Of a stretch of 5,476 nt of DNA, positions 1 through 5,476 are shown piece by piece. The DNA comes from JAHJDO01 sp030671985 [NCBI: bacterium] (lineage in GTDB: Bacteria; JAHJDO01): the NCBI GenBank assembly GCA_030671985.1, contig DAOVHI010000097.1, forward strand, positions 1-5,476, read 5' to 3'. Under the pieces are notes generated by a model. It made no database searches, was not told the origin of the DNA, and saw only the letters and a list, made by a program, of their open reading frames with translations. Made by a program: the position numbers and the translations under genes. How positions within the stretch are numbered: position 1 is the stretch's first letter; each line of letters starts with the position of its first letter.

Positions 1-1089
1 ACAACGCAAGATGTGCTGGATGAGGCGAATAAATTATTTGCAGAATTTAAAGGTACAGTGCAGGATGCATGGGATGGGCATACTAATCTTAGTGAGACCT
101 TGATAAACCCGGATTATAAGGAAGATATTCAGGATAAATTAGATGCTATTTCTGCTAATGTGCGTGAGGGAAATGTTGACTTGTTACCTGGGAAACCGGT
201 TGAGAATCTGGCTGCGGGTGATATAATATCTATGGGGGAAAATAATAAGCTTGTGCTTGTTCTGGGAGTCTTGGGTAAGGCGTATTACTGTGATCTGAAT
301 AGGGATGATCAGGGAAACCTCATCCTCGGGGAGGAAGGAGAAAGGCCGGTATATTATCTTACAGACCGTCCGGGAAGTGTGAGGGTTTCCTATGTAGTAC
401 CTGTTTTAAGACAACAAGAAGTATCTGACGTAAGCAGTAAATTAGAACAGGCACAAATAGAATTGAAAGCAGCAAGAGCAAAATTAGCTGAGCAAACAAC
501 AGCGGCGACGTCATCGACAGGTGATGCCGCCGAAGATAGTTCAGTAATAGCTGTAACCGAAGCGCAGGCGCCAAAAACATATGCCGCGCTTGCTGAACTT
601 AAAAAAGAAGTGGAAGACGGATTTAACGTTCCTGATGGTACTGTTTTAGTTCCTAGTGAATTAGCAAATAATGAGGCGTTGTTAAAACAGAAATTAAACG
701 ATTTCAAAACGGTAATGTTAGATGAAGGAATGGAAATTATTCACGTAGTAAAAATAAATGCTGAAGATTTAAAAGCGGGAATGCTTGGAGTAATTGACAA
801 TACTTCGGTTTTGATTATAGGGGTTGACGTAGATCTGGGAGTTGCTTATTATTATAATTTGAAAGAAGTAAACGGAAAGCTTGAATTTGAGGAATCAAAA
901 ATAACTGATTTGAAAAAACTTGATGGACAAGGTGTTTCCGAGAGAGTTATAACTATGTCTTTAAATGAAATCAAACAAATAATAGACACGGAAAGCGTAG
1001 GAGAAATAACGGGAATCATGAAAATGAAGATAGAGCCGGTTGAGAAGGTTGTATTTCCGCTAGACTTACAAATAAATATGTCTATATAA
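1..1089 (+). CDS. 3' part of a large protein with a duplicated beta-rich module; function unknown
   Basis: The frame is open from the first base, with no stop before TAA at 1087-1089. The gene therefore very probably begins upstream, and the GTG at 13 has no ribosome binding site that can be seen. The visible part is 362 codons. Counting from the first codon here, residues ~69-138 and ~256-326 are two copies of one module. Each starts [N/D]L-x-AG, runs through short hydrophobic strands, has an [AY]YY-x-[DN]L strand, an NGxL-type turn and a final strand ending near Q. Between them lies a charged, probably coiled-coil helix (~143-166) and a Thr/Ser/Ala-rich linker. No membrane segment is visible, and an export signal, if any, would lie upstream. 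I do not recognise the family. The strand pattern faintly recalls the second half of C39-type peptidase-like domains, but no catalytic His is seen, so this is only a guess. Confidence 0.85.
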   Translation, partial: TTQDVLDEANKLFAEFKGTVQDAWDGHTNLSETLINPDYKEDIQDKLDAISANVREGNVDLLPGKPVENLAAGDIISMGENNKLVLVLGVLGKAYYCDLNRDDQGNLILGEEGERPVYYLTDRPGSVRVSYVVPVLRQQEVSDVSSKLEQAQIELKAARAKLAEQTTAATSSTGDAAEDSSVIAVTEAQAPKTYAALAELKKEVEDGFNVPDGTVLVPSELANNEALLKQKLNDFKTVMLDEGMEIIHVVKINAEDLKAGMLGVIDNTSVLIIGVDVDLGVAYYYNLKEVNGKLEFEESKITDLKKLDGQGVSERVITMSLNEIKQIIDTESVGEITGIMKMKIEPVEKVVFPLDLQINMSI

Positions 1090-1090
1090 A

Positions 1091-1107
1091 ACATTATAAT
1101 ATTTGTT
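1091..1107 (+). repeat. left copy of a 17-base direct repeat
   Basis: This copy matches 1404-1420 at 16 of 17 positions; the first 13 bases, ACATTATAATATT, are identical. It begins two bases after the stop codon of the first gene. The core ATTATAAT is a perfect palindrome and includes a TATAAT hexamer, but no good -35 box lies at the right distance here. The two copies bracket the inverted-repeat element. They may be a target-site-type duplication, a duplicated promoter piece, or a coincidence in AT-rich DNA. Confidence 0.55.
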
Positions 1108-1172
1108 CGGAAAATGGGGCGCATTCGTAAATAGTGTAATAGAAATCATACAAGAGATGGGGAGATAATGTA

Positions 1173-1372
1173 TTCGGTAAATTTTACACTCAATACAAAT
1201 TTTTCCGCCAAAAAAATGGCGGAACCAACAAATCTACATCAAGTTTTCGGCGCTCTGAAACTCATTCCGCCAAAATGTGGCGAAACTCAGACACTCATCG
1301 CTTCTTATGGGGTATCCAAAAACTTGCTGTATATTTGTTTAAATTTGTAAAGTCGTTTGAAAATTACCCGAA
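1173..1372. repeat. nested imperfect inverted-repeat element (possible MITE-like or structured RNA element)
   Basis: This occupies most of the ~350-base spacer. Four levels of symmetry are visible. The outer TTCGG at 1173-1177 pairs with CCGAA at 1368-1372. A 9-base perfect arm at 1194-1202 pairs with 1341-1349. A 20-base arm at 1228-1247 pairs with 1319-1338, with 18 of 20 positions complementary. Two small hairpins have TTCCGCCA stems: 1203-1224 (8 bp perfect, loop of six A) and 1265-1284 (one base missing in the right arm). GAAACTCA also occurs twice, at 1257-1264 and 1282-1289. Such symmetry is typical of miniature inverted-repeat elements or structured RNAs. No transposase is present, so if mobile it would depend on one elsewhere. 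A 60-codon frame (1168-1350) crosses it and is most likely spurious. That it is dispersed in the genome is inference. Confidence 0.6.
1203..1224. repeat. perfect 8-bp hairpin TTCCGCCA / TGGCGGAA
   Basis: The left arm is 1203-1210 and the right arm 1217-1224, with a loop of six A. It is GC-rich compared with its surroundings and interrupts the left side of the larger inverted repeat. A related hairpin using the same TTCCGCCA left arm sits at 1265-1284. It lacks a following T-run, so it does not look like an intrinsic terminator on the + strand. Confidence 0.6.
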
Positions 1373-1376
1373 CACC

Positions 1377-1390
1377 ATTTCACATGAAAT
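1377..1390. promoter_or_regulatory. candidate operator palindrome ATTTCA-CA-TGAAAT
   Basis: Six-base arms with a 2-base spacer form a perfect dyad that overlaps the predicted -35 hexamer of the next gene. A regulator dimer bound here would be placed to block polymerase. Position and symmetry are seen in the sequence; the regulatory role is inference and no regulator gene is in the window. Confidence 0.3.
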
Positions 1391-1413
1391 ACGAAAGAAT
1401 CAGACATTATAAT
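1384..1413 (+). promoter_or_regulatory. sigma70-like promoter for the EreA/TIKI-like gene
   Basis: A perfect consensus -10 box, TATAAT, lies at 1408-1413. An 18-base spacer separates it from ATGAAA at 1384-1389, which matches four of six consensus -35 bases. Transcription would start near 1419-1421, giving a leader of only about 20 bases before the ATG at 1439. The -10 box is inside the right copy of the 17-base direct repeat. Confidence 0.55.
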
Positions 1414-1420
1414 ATTGGTT
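1404..1420 (+). repeat. right copy of the 17-base direct repeat
   Basis: This copy differs from 1091-1107 at one position near its 3' end. It carries the -10 hexamer used by the following gene, so whatever duplicated this sequence may also have supplied or copied a promoter element. Confidence 0.55.
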
Positions 1421-1427
1421 TTAAAAA

Positions 1428-1437
1428 GGGGGAAGGG
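1428..1437 (+). promoter_or_regulatory. purine-rich ribosome binding site deciding the start at 1439
   Basis: GGGGGAAGGG ends one base before ATG 1439, and its GGGGG core lies six bases upstream of that ATG. An in-frame TTG at 1415 would add eight residues, but it overlaps the -10 box and lies upstream of the expected transcript start. ATG 1451 is too far from the site. ATG 1439 is therefore preferred. Confidence 0.65.
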
Positions 1438-1438
1438 A

Positions 1439-3211
1439 ATGAAGAGTAAAATGATAAAAAGCATTTGGGTTTTAAGTATATTATTTATAGCTTCTTGTTT
1501 TGTTTTCAATCTCGCGGAGTTAACTTTATCTTACGCGCAGGAGGCAGAGACGGTTGATGAATCAGCAGGCGGGGAATATAATTTAGATGCTGATACAGAA
1601 AGAAGTTATGAAATAATTGACGTAGAAGAAAAAGATACGCGGACAGAGGATGCTGTTACTAAGGAGATTATTGCTGATTTGGGAAATACTGCTGATGAGG
1701 CATTTGTTTTAGAGCCGGAATCAGAAGATAAACCAAAGGATATTTTTGATCTTATTGTTCCTTCATCCTGGGGGAGGATAAAAGAGATATATAAAGGAGA
1801 CAGTAAAGAGGTTATTATTCATATCCAGGATGCCCATAACAACTATGAAGCGCAGACGAATATCTCAAATATTATAGATTTATTGGTTGAAGAATATGAA
1901 CTGTCTGTTGCTGGGATAGAAGGTTCTTCGGGTAAAATACGGACAGATCTGTATTCAACTTTTCCGGAAGATGATGTTAGAACAGCAGCAAGTGATTTTT
2001 TTGTTAGAGACGGAACATTTAGCGGTCCTGAAGCTTTGGTAATACGTAAAGGATTTGAATACCCTTTAAAACTATATGGGATAGAAAATGAGGAGTTTTA
2101 TAATAGTAACCTTGCAGCTTTTAGAGAATCTCTGCCCTTTAAGAAGGACGCATTAATTTATTTCAGAGAGCTAGGCAGTGCTCTGGGAGAATTGAAATCC
2201 AATCTTTATACCGCAGAACTGATTGAGATTGATGAAAAACAATTAACTTATGATCTCAATTTTATGAGTTTAAATGACTATTGCCTGTATCTTGAGAATC
2301 TTCTCCAAGAAAAAGGGCAAATTAAAAAAAAATATCCAAATTTCGAAAAGATTTTTAAAGCAATTAAAATAGAAGAGACATTGGATTTTGCTAAAGCTGA
2401 AGAAGAGCGCACAAAGCTCTTAACAGAGTTGACTAATATGTTGATAGAAGAGGATATTAGAAAGCTTTTAGATAAAGGAATGGCTTACAAAAATGAACAA
2501 ATAAGCGCTTCCCGGTATCTTTCTTTTGTAAAGGAACTGGCAGAGAAAAACAAGGTTGATTTTACGCAGTATAAAAGCCTGGATAAATATATCAAGTATG
2601 CTGCAAGTTATGATCAAATAAAGAGTTTTGAGCTTTTTAATGAGATAGAAGAAATTAATCTGGCAATAAGGTCTAAACTTTATACTAATGACTCCCAGTC
2701 AAAATTAGATAAGTTAATAAGGGGGTTAAGGGTGATGAAACGTCTTGTTGATATAAAGATGGTAAATAAGGATTTGGCGTTTTATAAAAGTCATCAGAGT
2801 GAGTTAAAGGTGGATGAGTATAGTGATTTTATAAATGAACAAGCAAGTAAATATGGCATTGCCGTGGATTTATCAATGGATATCGGGTATCTAGATGTTT
2901 ATATACCCGCCTGGGTAGAGTTTTACCGGGTTGCCGGGTTGAGGGATGAGGCGATGATTAATAATACCTTGAAAATAATGAAGGATAACAACCAGCTGCT
3001 TGGCATAATGGTAACAGGCGGATTTCATACCCGTAAATTAACTCAGTTAATGAGGGAGAGGGGAATTTCTTATATCGTTAGTACTCCGCGGATAACAAAG
3101 AATATTCCTGGTCCATATTTTGACCGGTTAATTGGTAAAAAGACGACTTGGGACAAATTTGTTGAGGAAGCTCGAGAGGTGGTCCCTGTGGCTGGAAGCA
3201 GCGCAAAATAG
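1439..3211 (+). CDS. exported protein with EreA/ChaN/TIKI-like motif order; 590 aa
   Basis: Export signal: Lys2, Lys4 and Lys7 precede a hydrophobic stretch (~9-26). It could be cleaved by signal peptidase I after SYA (residue 33), or processed as a lipoprotein at Cys20 in the lipobox-like IASC. Residues ~34-101 are an acidic, low-complexity linker. The likely core has HIQDAH (His133) after a beta strand, AGIEGSSG (Glu161), YGIEN (Glu216), LRDEAM (Arg502) and VTGGFHT (His530) followed by a helix and SYIVSTPRI. An early His after an acidic pair, a strand ending in Glu, and a late GxxH preceded by an R-x-E-x-M helix is the order known in erythromycin esterase, ChaN and TIKI/TraB proteins. Residues ~225-480 are a long charged helical insertion, larger than usual for those families. 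The reaction and substrate are unknown, and the superfamily link is inference. It is probably transcribed alone from the promoter at 1384-1413. Confidence 0.9.
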   Translation: MKSKMIKSIWVLSILFIASCFVFNLAELTLSYAQEAETVDESAGGEYNLDADTERSYEIIDVEEKDTRTEDAVTKEIIADLGNTADEAFVLEPESEDKPKDIFDLIVPSSWGRIKEIYKGDSKEVIIHIQDAHNNYEAQTNISNIIDLLVEEYELSVAGIEGSSGKIRTDLYSTFPEDDVRTAASDFFVRDGTFSGPEALVIRKGFEYPLKLYGIENEEFYNSNLAAFRESLPFKKDALIYFRELGSALGELKSNLYTAELIEIDEKQLTYDLNFMSLNDYCLYLENLLQEKGQIKKKYPNFEKIFKAIKIEETLDFAKAEEERTKLLTELTNMLIEEDIRKLLDKGMAYKNEQISASRYLSFVKELAEKNKVDFTQYKSLDKYIKYAASYDQIKSFELFNEIEEINLAIRSKLYTNDSQSKLDKLIRGLRVMKRLVDIKMVNKDLAFYKSHQSELKVDEYSDFINEQASKYGIAVDLSMDIGYLDVYIPAWVEFYRVAGLRDEAMINNTLKIMKDNNQLLGIMVTGGFHTRKLTQLMRERGISYIVSTPRITKNIPGPYFDRLIGKKTTWDKFVEEAREVVPVAGSSAK

Positions 3212-3312
3212 AAAAGTACTATGTATAAGTGAAAAATAAAAAGTGATTTAAAAGATAAATTAAAAATATTAAGTTTTAAAAATAAAAATTGGAATCCGTA
3301 ACTATTGGCAGG

Positions 3313-3324
3313 GCAACAGGTTGC
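3313..3324. promoter_or_regulatory. dyad GCAAC-AG-GTTGC upstream of the next promoter
   Basis: Five-base perfect arms with a 2-base spacer lie about 27 bases upstream of the predicted -35 box at 3351. This is a position compatible with an activator site. The rest of 3212-3350 is very AT-rich, with no further gene or structure seen, and no clear terminator follows the upstream gene. The role is inference. Confidence 0.22.
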
Positions 3325-3350
3325 AAAATTTAAAAAAAGTTCAAATAGCC

Positions 3351-3379
3351 TTGCGGGATTTAAAATATTATGGTATACT
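3351..3379 (+). promoter_or_regulatory. extended -10 promoter for the HExxE-motif gene
   Basis: TTGCGG at 3351-3356 is followed by a 17-base spacer and TATACT at 3374-3379. TGG immediately precedes the -10 hexamer, giving a TGn extended -10 that compensates for the partial -35 match. Transcription would start near 3386, leaving a leader of about 90 bases to ATG 3475 or 143 to ATG 3529. Confidence 0.6.
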
Positions 3380-3407
3380 TTCATATCTTTGTTAATATTT
3401 TTTAAGG

Positions 3408-3451
3408 ACGGTTTTTAATTGTTATGAATAATATTGTTTGAAATTAACCGT
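3408..3451 (+). promoter_or_regulatory. possible leader hairpin in the 5' untranslated region
   Basis: ACGGTT at 3408-3413 pairs with AACCGT at 3446-3451. After a three-T bulge, AATT (3417-3420) can pair with AATT (3442-3445), leaving an AT-rich loop. It lies downstream of the predicted transcription start and upstream of both ribosome binding sites. It does not match a riboswitch class I recognise, and could be an mRNA-stabilising stem or chance. Confidence 0.25.
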
Positions 3452-3528
3452 AAACGTAAAACAGGGGGTAAAAGATGAAGGAAAATTTTAATTTTTCAAA
3501 AGGTCTGAAAATTAAAGAAGGAGGAAAT

Positions 3529-5346
3529 ATGTTTAAGAAGGTATTGTCGGGTTTAGTTGTATGTTCGTTCATGGTTTCTAATGTTTGTTTTGCTATGCCA
3601 GTAGCTATTCCGGTGCTGGATTCTACAGTAAAAAGTATTGTAGATAATATTGCTATTGAAAGTGCGTTAGCTGGAAATAATCTAAACCCAGCCCAATTAC
3701 AGAAAATTACAGACTTGTTTATGGCATTAACAGGTGATAAATCTGAAGAAATAAAGAGTATGTGGGCGCAAGTTCTTGATCCAGATAATCCCATGACAGC
3801 GCAAGATGCACTTGAAGAATTAAAAGCATCTACACAATCAGATCAAGTAGTAAGAGTTGTTTTTGAAAATGGTAAAGCTGGCTTTATTTTTGAGAATAAC
3901 GAGGGACAAATTGAACTTAGTGCTGAAAATCCTTTAGATAGTAGTAATGTGGGTAATGTCGCAAAGTTTGAATTAACCGAACAACAGAAAACTAATTTAA
4001 GCGAAGCAGAAGTAAAAGCGGCAGAACTCTTAGGCAAGAATGATATGATTACTAGACGCTGGAAAGCTGGTAGTGAACTTACTGCTGATGAAAAACAAGA
4101 AAAAGGAAATAGTTTTAAATCTTATATAACGCAAAATACTAGGATTAATTATGCTTTATCGGCTGTGTCGGCTGTGTCGGATAAAAATATAACAGTAGAA
4201 GGCGTTTTAGAAATGTATAATAAAATGAGCATAAAAATGAGTGATACTTTCGCTGATGCTAATGGAAACTATAGCTTGGGTTATGGGAACGGTATTGCTG
4301 GACAAGAGAGAATGTTGTTGCCTAATGGCATGACTAATTATGATGATATTATTCTGCATGAAGTTTTAGAGGCTATGGGTCTTTCTCATGAACAGATACT
4401 TCCGATACAGGAAGCAGTAAGTAATCAAGACGGCAACGGGAAATTTGAACAAACTACGCAGGATATTAGAGGGCTTAGAGATGAAGCTATAGCTAATGCT
4501 AAGGCAAATGCGGGTAAGCCTGAGGTACAATTATTAGACAAAGTAGGTGAAAAGATTCAAAGTACAAAAGAATTTAATGCTGGCAAATCACCAGATGTAG
4601 TTGCGGATGAAATATTGGTTGCCTCAATGAATGAGATTGTTCCCACAACGGAGCATACTTTAAAGCAGCTAAAGAATATAGGATTAGCAGAAATAAAGAA
4701 AAACATTTTTTCTGCTGATGATGGGTTGCTTAATACTGTAATAGCGCTTATCGGCAGCAAAGATATGGAAAAAGCTTTAGCTGTAATAGAGTTGATTTCA
4801 GCATTGGGGAATCCGAATGCTGAAATTCCGATGATTGAGTCGGATATGTTTATTAAATTAGTTGAAGGGGAAGTTACACTGACCAATTTTGCTGTTCCGA
4901 TAATTGCTGCTTTAAAAGGAGCAAAATTAAAGGATAATGCTGTTATTCATGTTTTCTCCGCGGGAGCAAACGCATTAGAAAAACAGAATTTAGTTAACAC
5001 CATGGTTGGAGCAGAAGCAAAGATATTTAAATTTCATGAAGGGGATGAAAGTACCGCGGGAATTACAGGCGCAGCAATAACGCAAACGCATGTTATTTAC
5101 ACAAGCCCTACGAAAGAACACATACTTGATGGAGCAAACTATCATCTGATTAATGGTGATATTAATAAGCTTAATGGTTTAACGCTTTTCTCTGTAATAT
5201 TACAGGGTAAAAAGACTGATGAAATTAATAGAGTATTGGCAGATATAGCAGCTGGTGAATTTGAAATGCTTCCTCCTGAGTTTATTCTTAGTGATGAAAT
5301 GCGTTTTAAGGTGGAAGTTGTAAAAGCTATCTTGGAACAGGCATAA
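3529..5346 (+). CDS. exported 605-aa protein with a divergent metzincin-like HExxExxGxxH motif
   Basis: ATG 3529 is preferred because a full AAGGAGG (3518-3524) lies four bases upstream and the product begins with a textbook signal peptide: MFKK, hydrophobic core, VCFA, cleavage likely after Ala22. An in-frame ATG at 3475, with GGGGG at 3464-3468, would add 18 hydrophilic residues (623 aa). After the signal come a helical region (~35-100), a short strand-rich segment (~106-150) and a Gly/Asn-rich stretch (~243-258). H277-E-V-L-E281-A-M-G284-L-S-H287 then fits the metzincin pattern HExxHxxGxxH except that Glu replaces the second His. Residues ~315-440 are mostly helical and ~445-605 alternate strands and helices. 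I recognise no named family. A degenerate or unusual zinc peptidase is possible, as is a non-catalytic structural motif. It has its own promoter and terminator. Confidence 0.88.
   Translation: MFKKVLSGLVVCSFMVSNVCFAMPVAIPVLDSTVKSIVDNIAIESALAGNNLNPAQLQKITDLFMALTGDKSEEIKSMWAQVLDPDNPMTAQDALEELKASTQSDQVVRVVFENGKAGFIFENNEGQIELSAENPLDSSNVGNVAKFELTEQQKTNLSEAEVKAAELLGKNDMITRRWKAGSELTADEKQEKGNSFKSYITQNTRINYALSAVSAVSDKNITVEGVLEMYNKMSIKMSDTFADANGNYSLGYGNGIAGQERMLLPNGMTNYDDIILHEVLEAMGLSHEQILPIQEAVSNQDGNGKFEQTTQDIRGLRDEAIANAKANAGKPEVQLLDKVGEKIQSTKEFNAGKSPDVVADEILVASMNEIVPTTEHTLKQLKNIGLAEIKKNIFSADDGLLNTVIALIGSKDMEKALAVIELISALGNPNAEIPMIESDMFIKLVEGEVTLTNFAVPIIAALKGAKLKDNAVIHVFSAGANALEKQNLVNTMVGAEAKIFKFHEGDESTAGITGAAITQTHVIYTSPTKEHILDGANYHLINGDINKLNGLTLFSVILQGKKTDEINRVLADIAAGEFEMLPPEFILSDEMRFKVEVVKAILEQA
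4159..4180 (+). repeat. short in-frame tandem repeat, 9-base unit TCGGCTGTG
   Basis: Two perfect copies (4159-4167, 4168-4176) plus four bases of a third encode Ser-Ala-Val twice followed by Ser (residues 211-217 from ATG 3529). The copies are identical at nucleotide level, which suggests a recent slippage duplication of three codons that keeps the frame. Confidence 0.6.
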
Positions 5347-5425
5347 TGTATTGGGCTTAATGCCCGTTGTATTAAAAGCGGTAATAAGAGTTTTTTTACA
5401 AGTTAATCAGTTCCAAATAGGTTGG

Positions 5426-5473
5426 GCGGGTGGGCGAAGATGGATAAAAACCGTCTTTGCTCAGCCGCTTTTT
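5426..5473 (+). terminator. strong intrinsic terminator at the right edge
   Basis: Positions 5432-5443 pair with 5451-5462 in a continuous 12-bp stem with three G-U pairs and a 7-base A-rich loop (5444-5450). U5431-A5463, one G-G mismatch, then GCGG (5426-5429) with CCGC (5465-5468) extend it, and TTTTT (5469-5473) follows at once. It stands about 80 bases after the stop codon of the upstream gene and would end that transcript. The intervening 5347-5425 holds no gene that I can see. Confidence 0.8.
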
Positions 5474-5476
5474 GTC

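Noticed and set aside
390-707. 105-codon - strand frame rich in Ser and Ala
   Set aside because: It lies wholly antisense to the first gene, whose protein has clear repeated modules, and its composition mirrors the Ala/Thr/Ser linker on the other strand.
1168-1350. 60-codon + strand frame with GGGGAG just upstream of its ATG
   Set aside because: Almost the whole frame is the palindromic element, its stop lies inside the outer inverted arm, and the peptide shows no recognisable domain. It is more likely a spurious reading of a repeat, although a gene start interrupted by the element cannot be excluded.
3070-3384. 104-codon - strand frame spanning the end of the second gene and the spacer
   Set aside because: It overlaps the conserved-looking C-terminal GGFH-to-SYIVSTPRI neighbourhood of the + strand gene and the next gene's promoter; Phe/Leu-rich content is expected from reading A-rich DNA in reverse.
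3424-3441. Five-codon leader peptide frame (ATG 3424 to TGA)
   Set aside because: The nearest purine-rich stretch is about 13 bases upstream, too far to be a convincing ribosome binding site, and the peptide has no attenuation-type residue run.
4557-4886. 109-codon - strand frame inside the third gene
   Set aside because: It is antisense to an intact coding region with a good start and has no credible ribosome binding site or domain.
5353-5365. GGGC-TTAAT-GCCC hairpin just after the third gene
   Set aside because: The stem is only four base pairs and no T-run follows directly; the T7 at 5391 is too far away. The hairpin at 5426-5473 is a much better terminator.
1-5476. CRISPR array, tRNA, rRNA, transposase or known defence genes
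   Set aside because: No regularly spaced repeats, tRNA-like cloverleaf, conserved rRNA segments or recognisable transposase or defence motifs were seen on either strand.

Overview
This is an AT-rich bacterial window, roughly one-third GC by eye. It carries three large co-directional genes on the + strand, separated by spacers of about 350 and 260-320 bases. All three are read with the standard code. The two complete genes have bacterial signal peptides, strong Shine-Dalgarno sequences and sigma70-like promoters. AT-rich sequence, large unnamed secreted proteins and an N-terminal 'IQDAHNNYEAQ' block suggest an uncultured lineage such as Omnitrophota (formerly OP3). That assignment rests on recollection of protein style, was not tested by any search, and is tentative.

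Layout. (1) Bases 1-1089: the 3' part of a gene that is open from the first base. Its product contains two copies of a ~70-residue beta-rich module joined by a helical, Ala/Thr/Ser-rich linker. (2) Bases 1090-1438: a non-coding spacer dominated by a nested imperfect inverted-repeat element (about 1173-1372). The element lies between two 17-base near-identical direct repeats, the right-hand one supplying the -10 box of the next gene. (3) Bases 1439-3211: a 590-residue exported protein. The order of its motifs recalls the EreA/ChaN/TIKI-TraB hydrolase superfamily, with a large helical insertion. (4) Bases 3212-3528: spacer with a good extended -10 promoter, a foldable leader and two competing start codons. 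(5) Bases 3529-5346: a 605-residue exported protein with a metzincin-like motif, HEVLEAMGLSH, in which the second zinc histidine is Glu. (6) Bases 5347-5476: a strong intrinsic terminator at the right edge.

The second and third genes each have their own promoter, so the window looks like neighbouring single-gene units rather than one tight operon. Both complete products are exported. The shared theme is envelope or extracellular proteins of unknown role, possibly hydrolytic. No defence system, CRISPR array, tRNA, rRNA or transposase gene was seen. The most unusual items are the palindromic element with its flanking direct repeats, the divergent HExxExxGxxH motif, the EreA/TIKI-like exported protein, and the duplicated module in the first gene.
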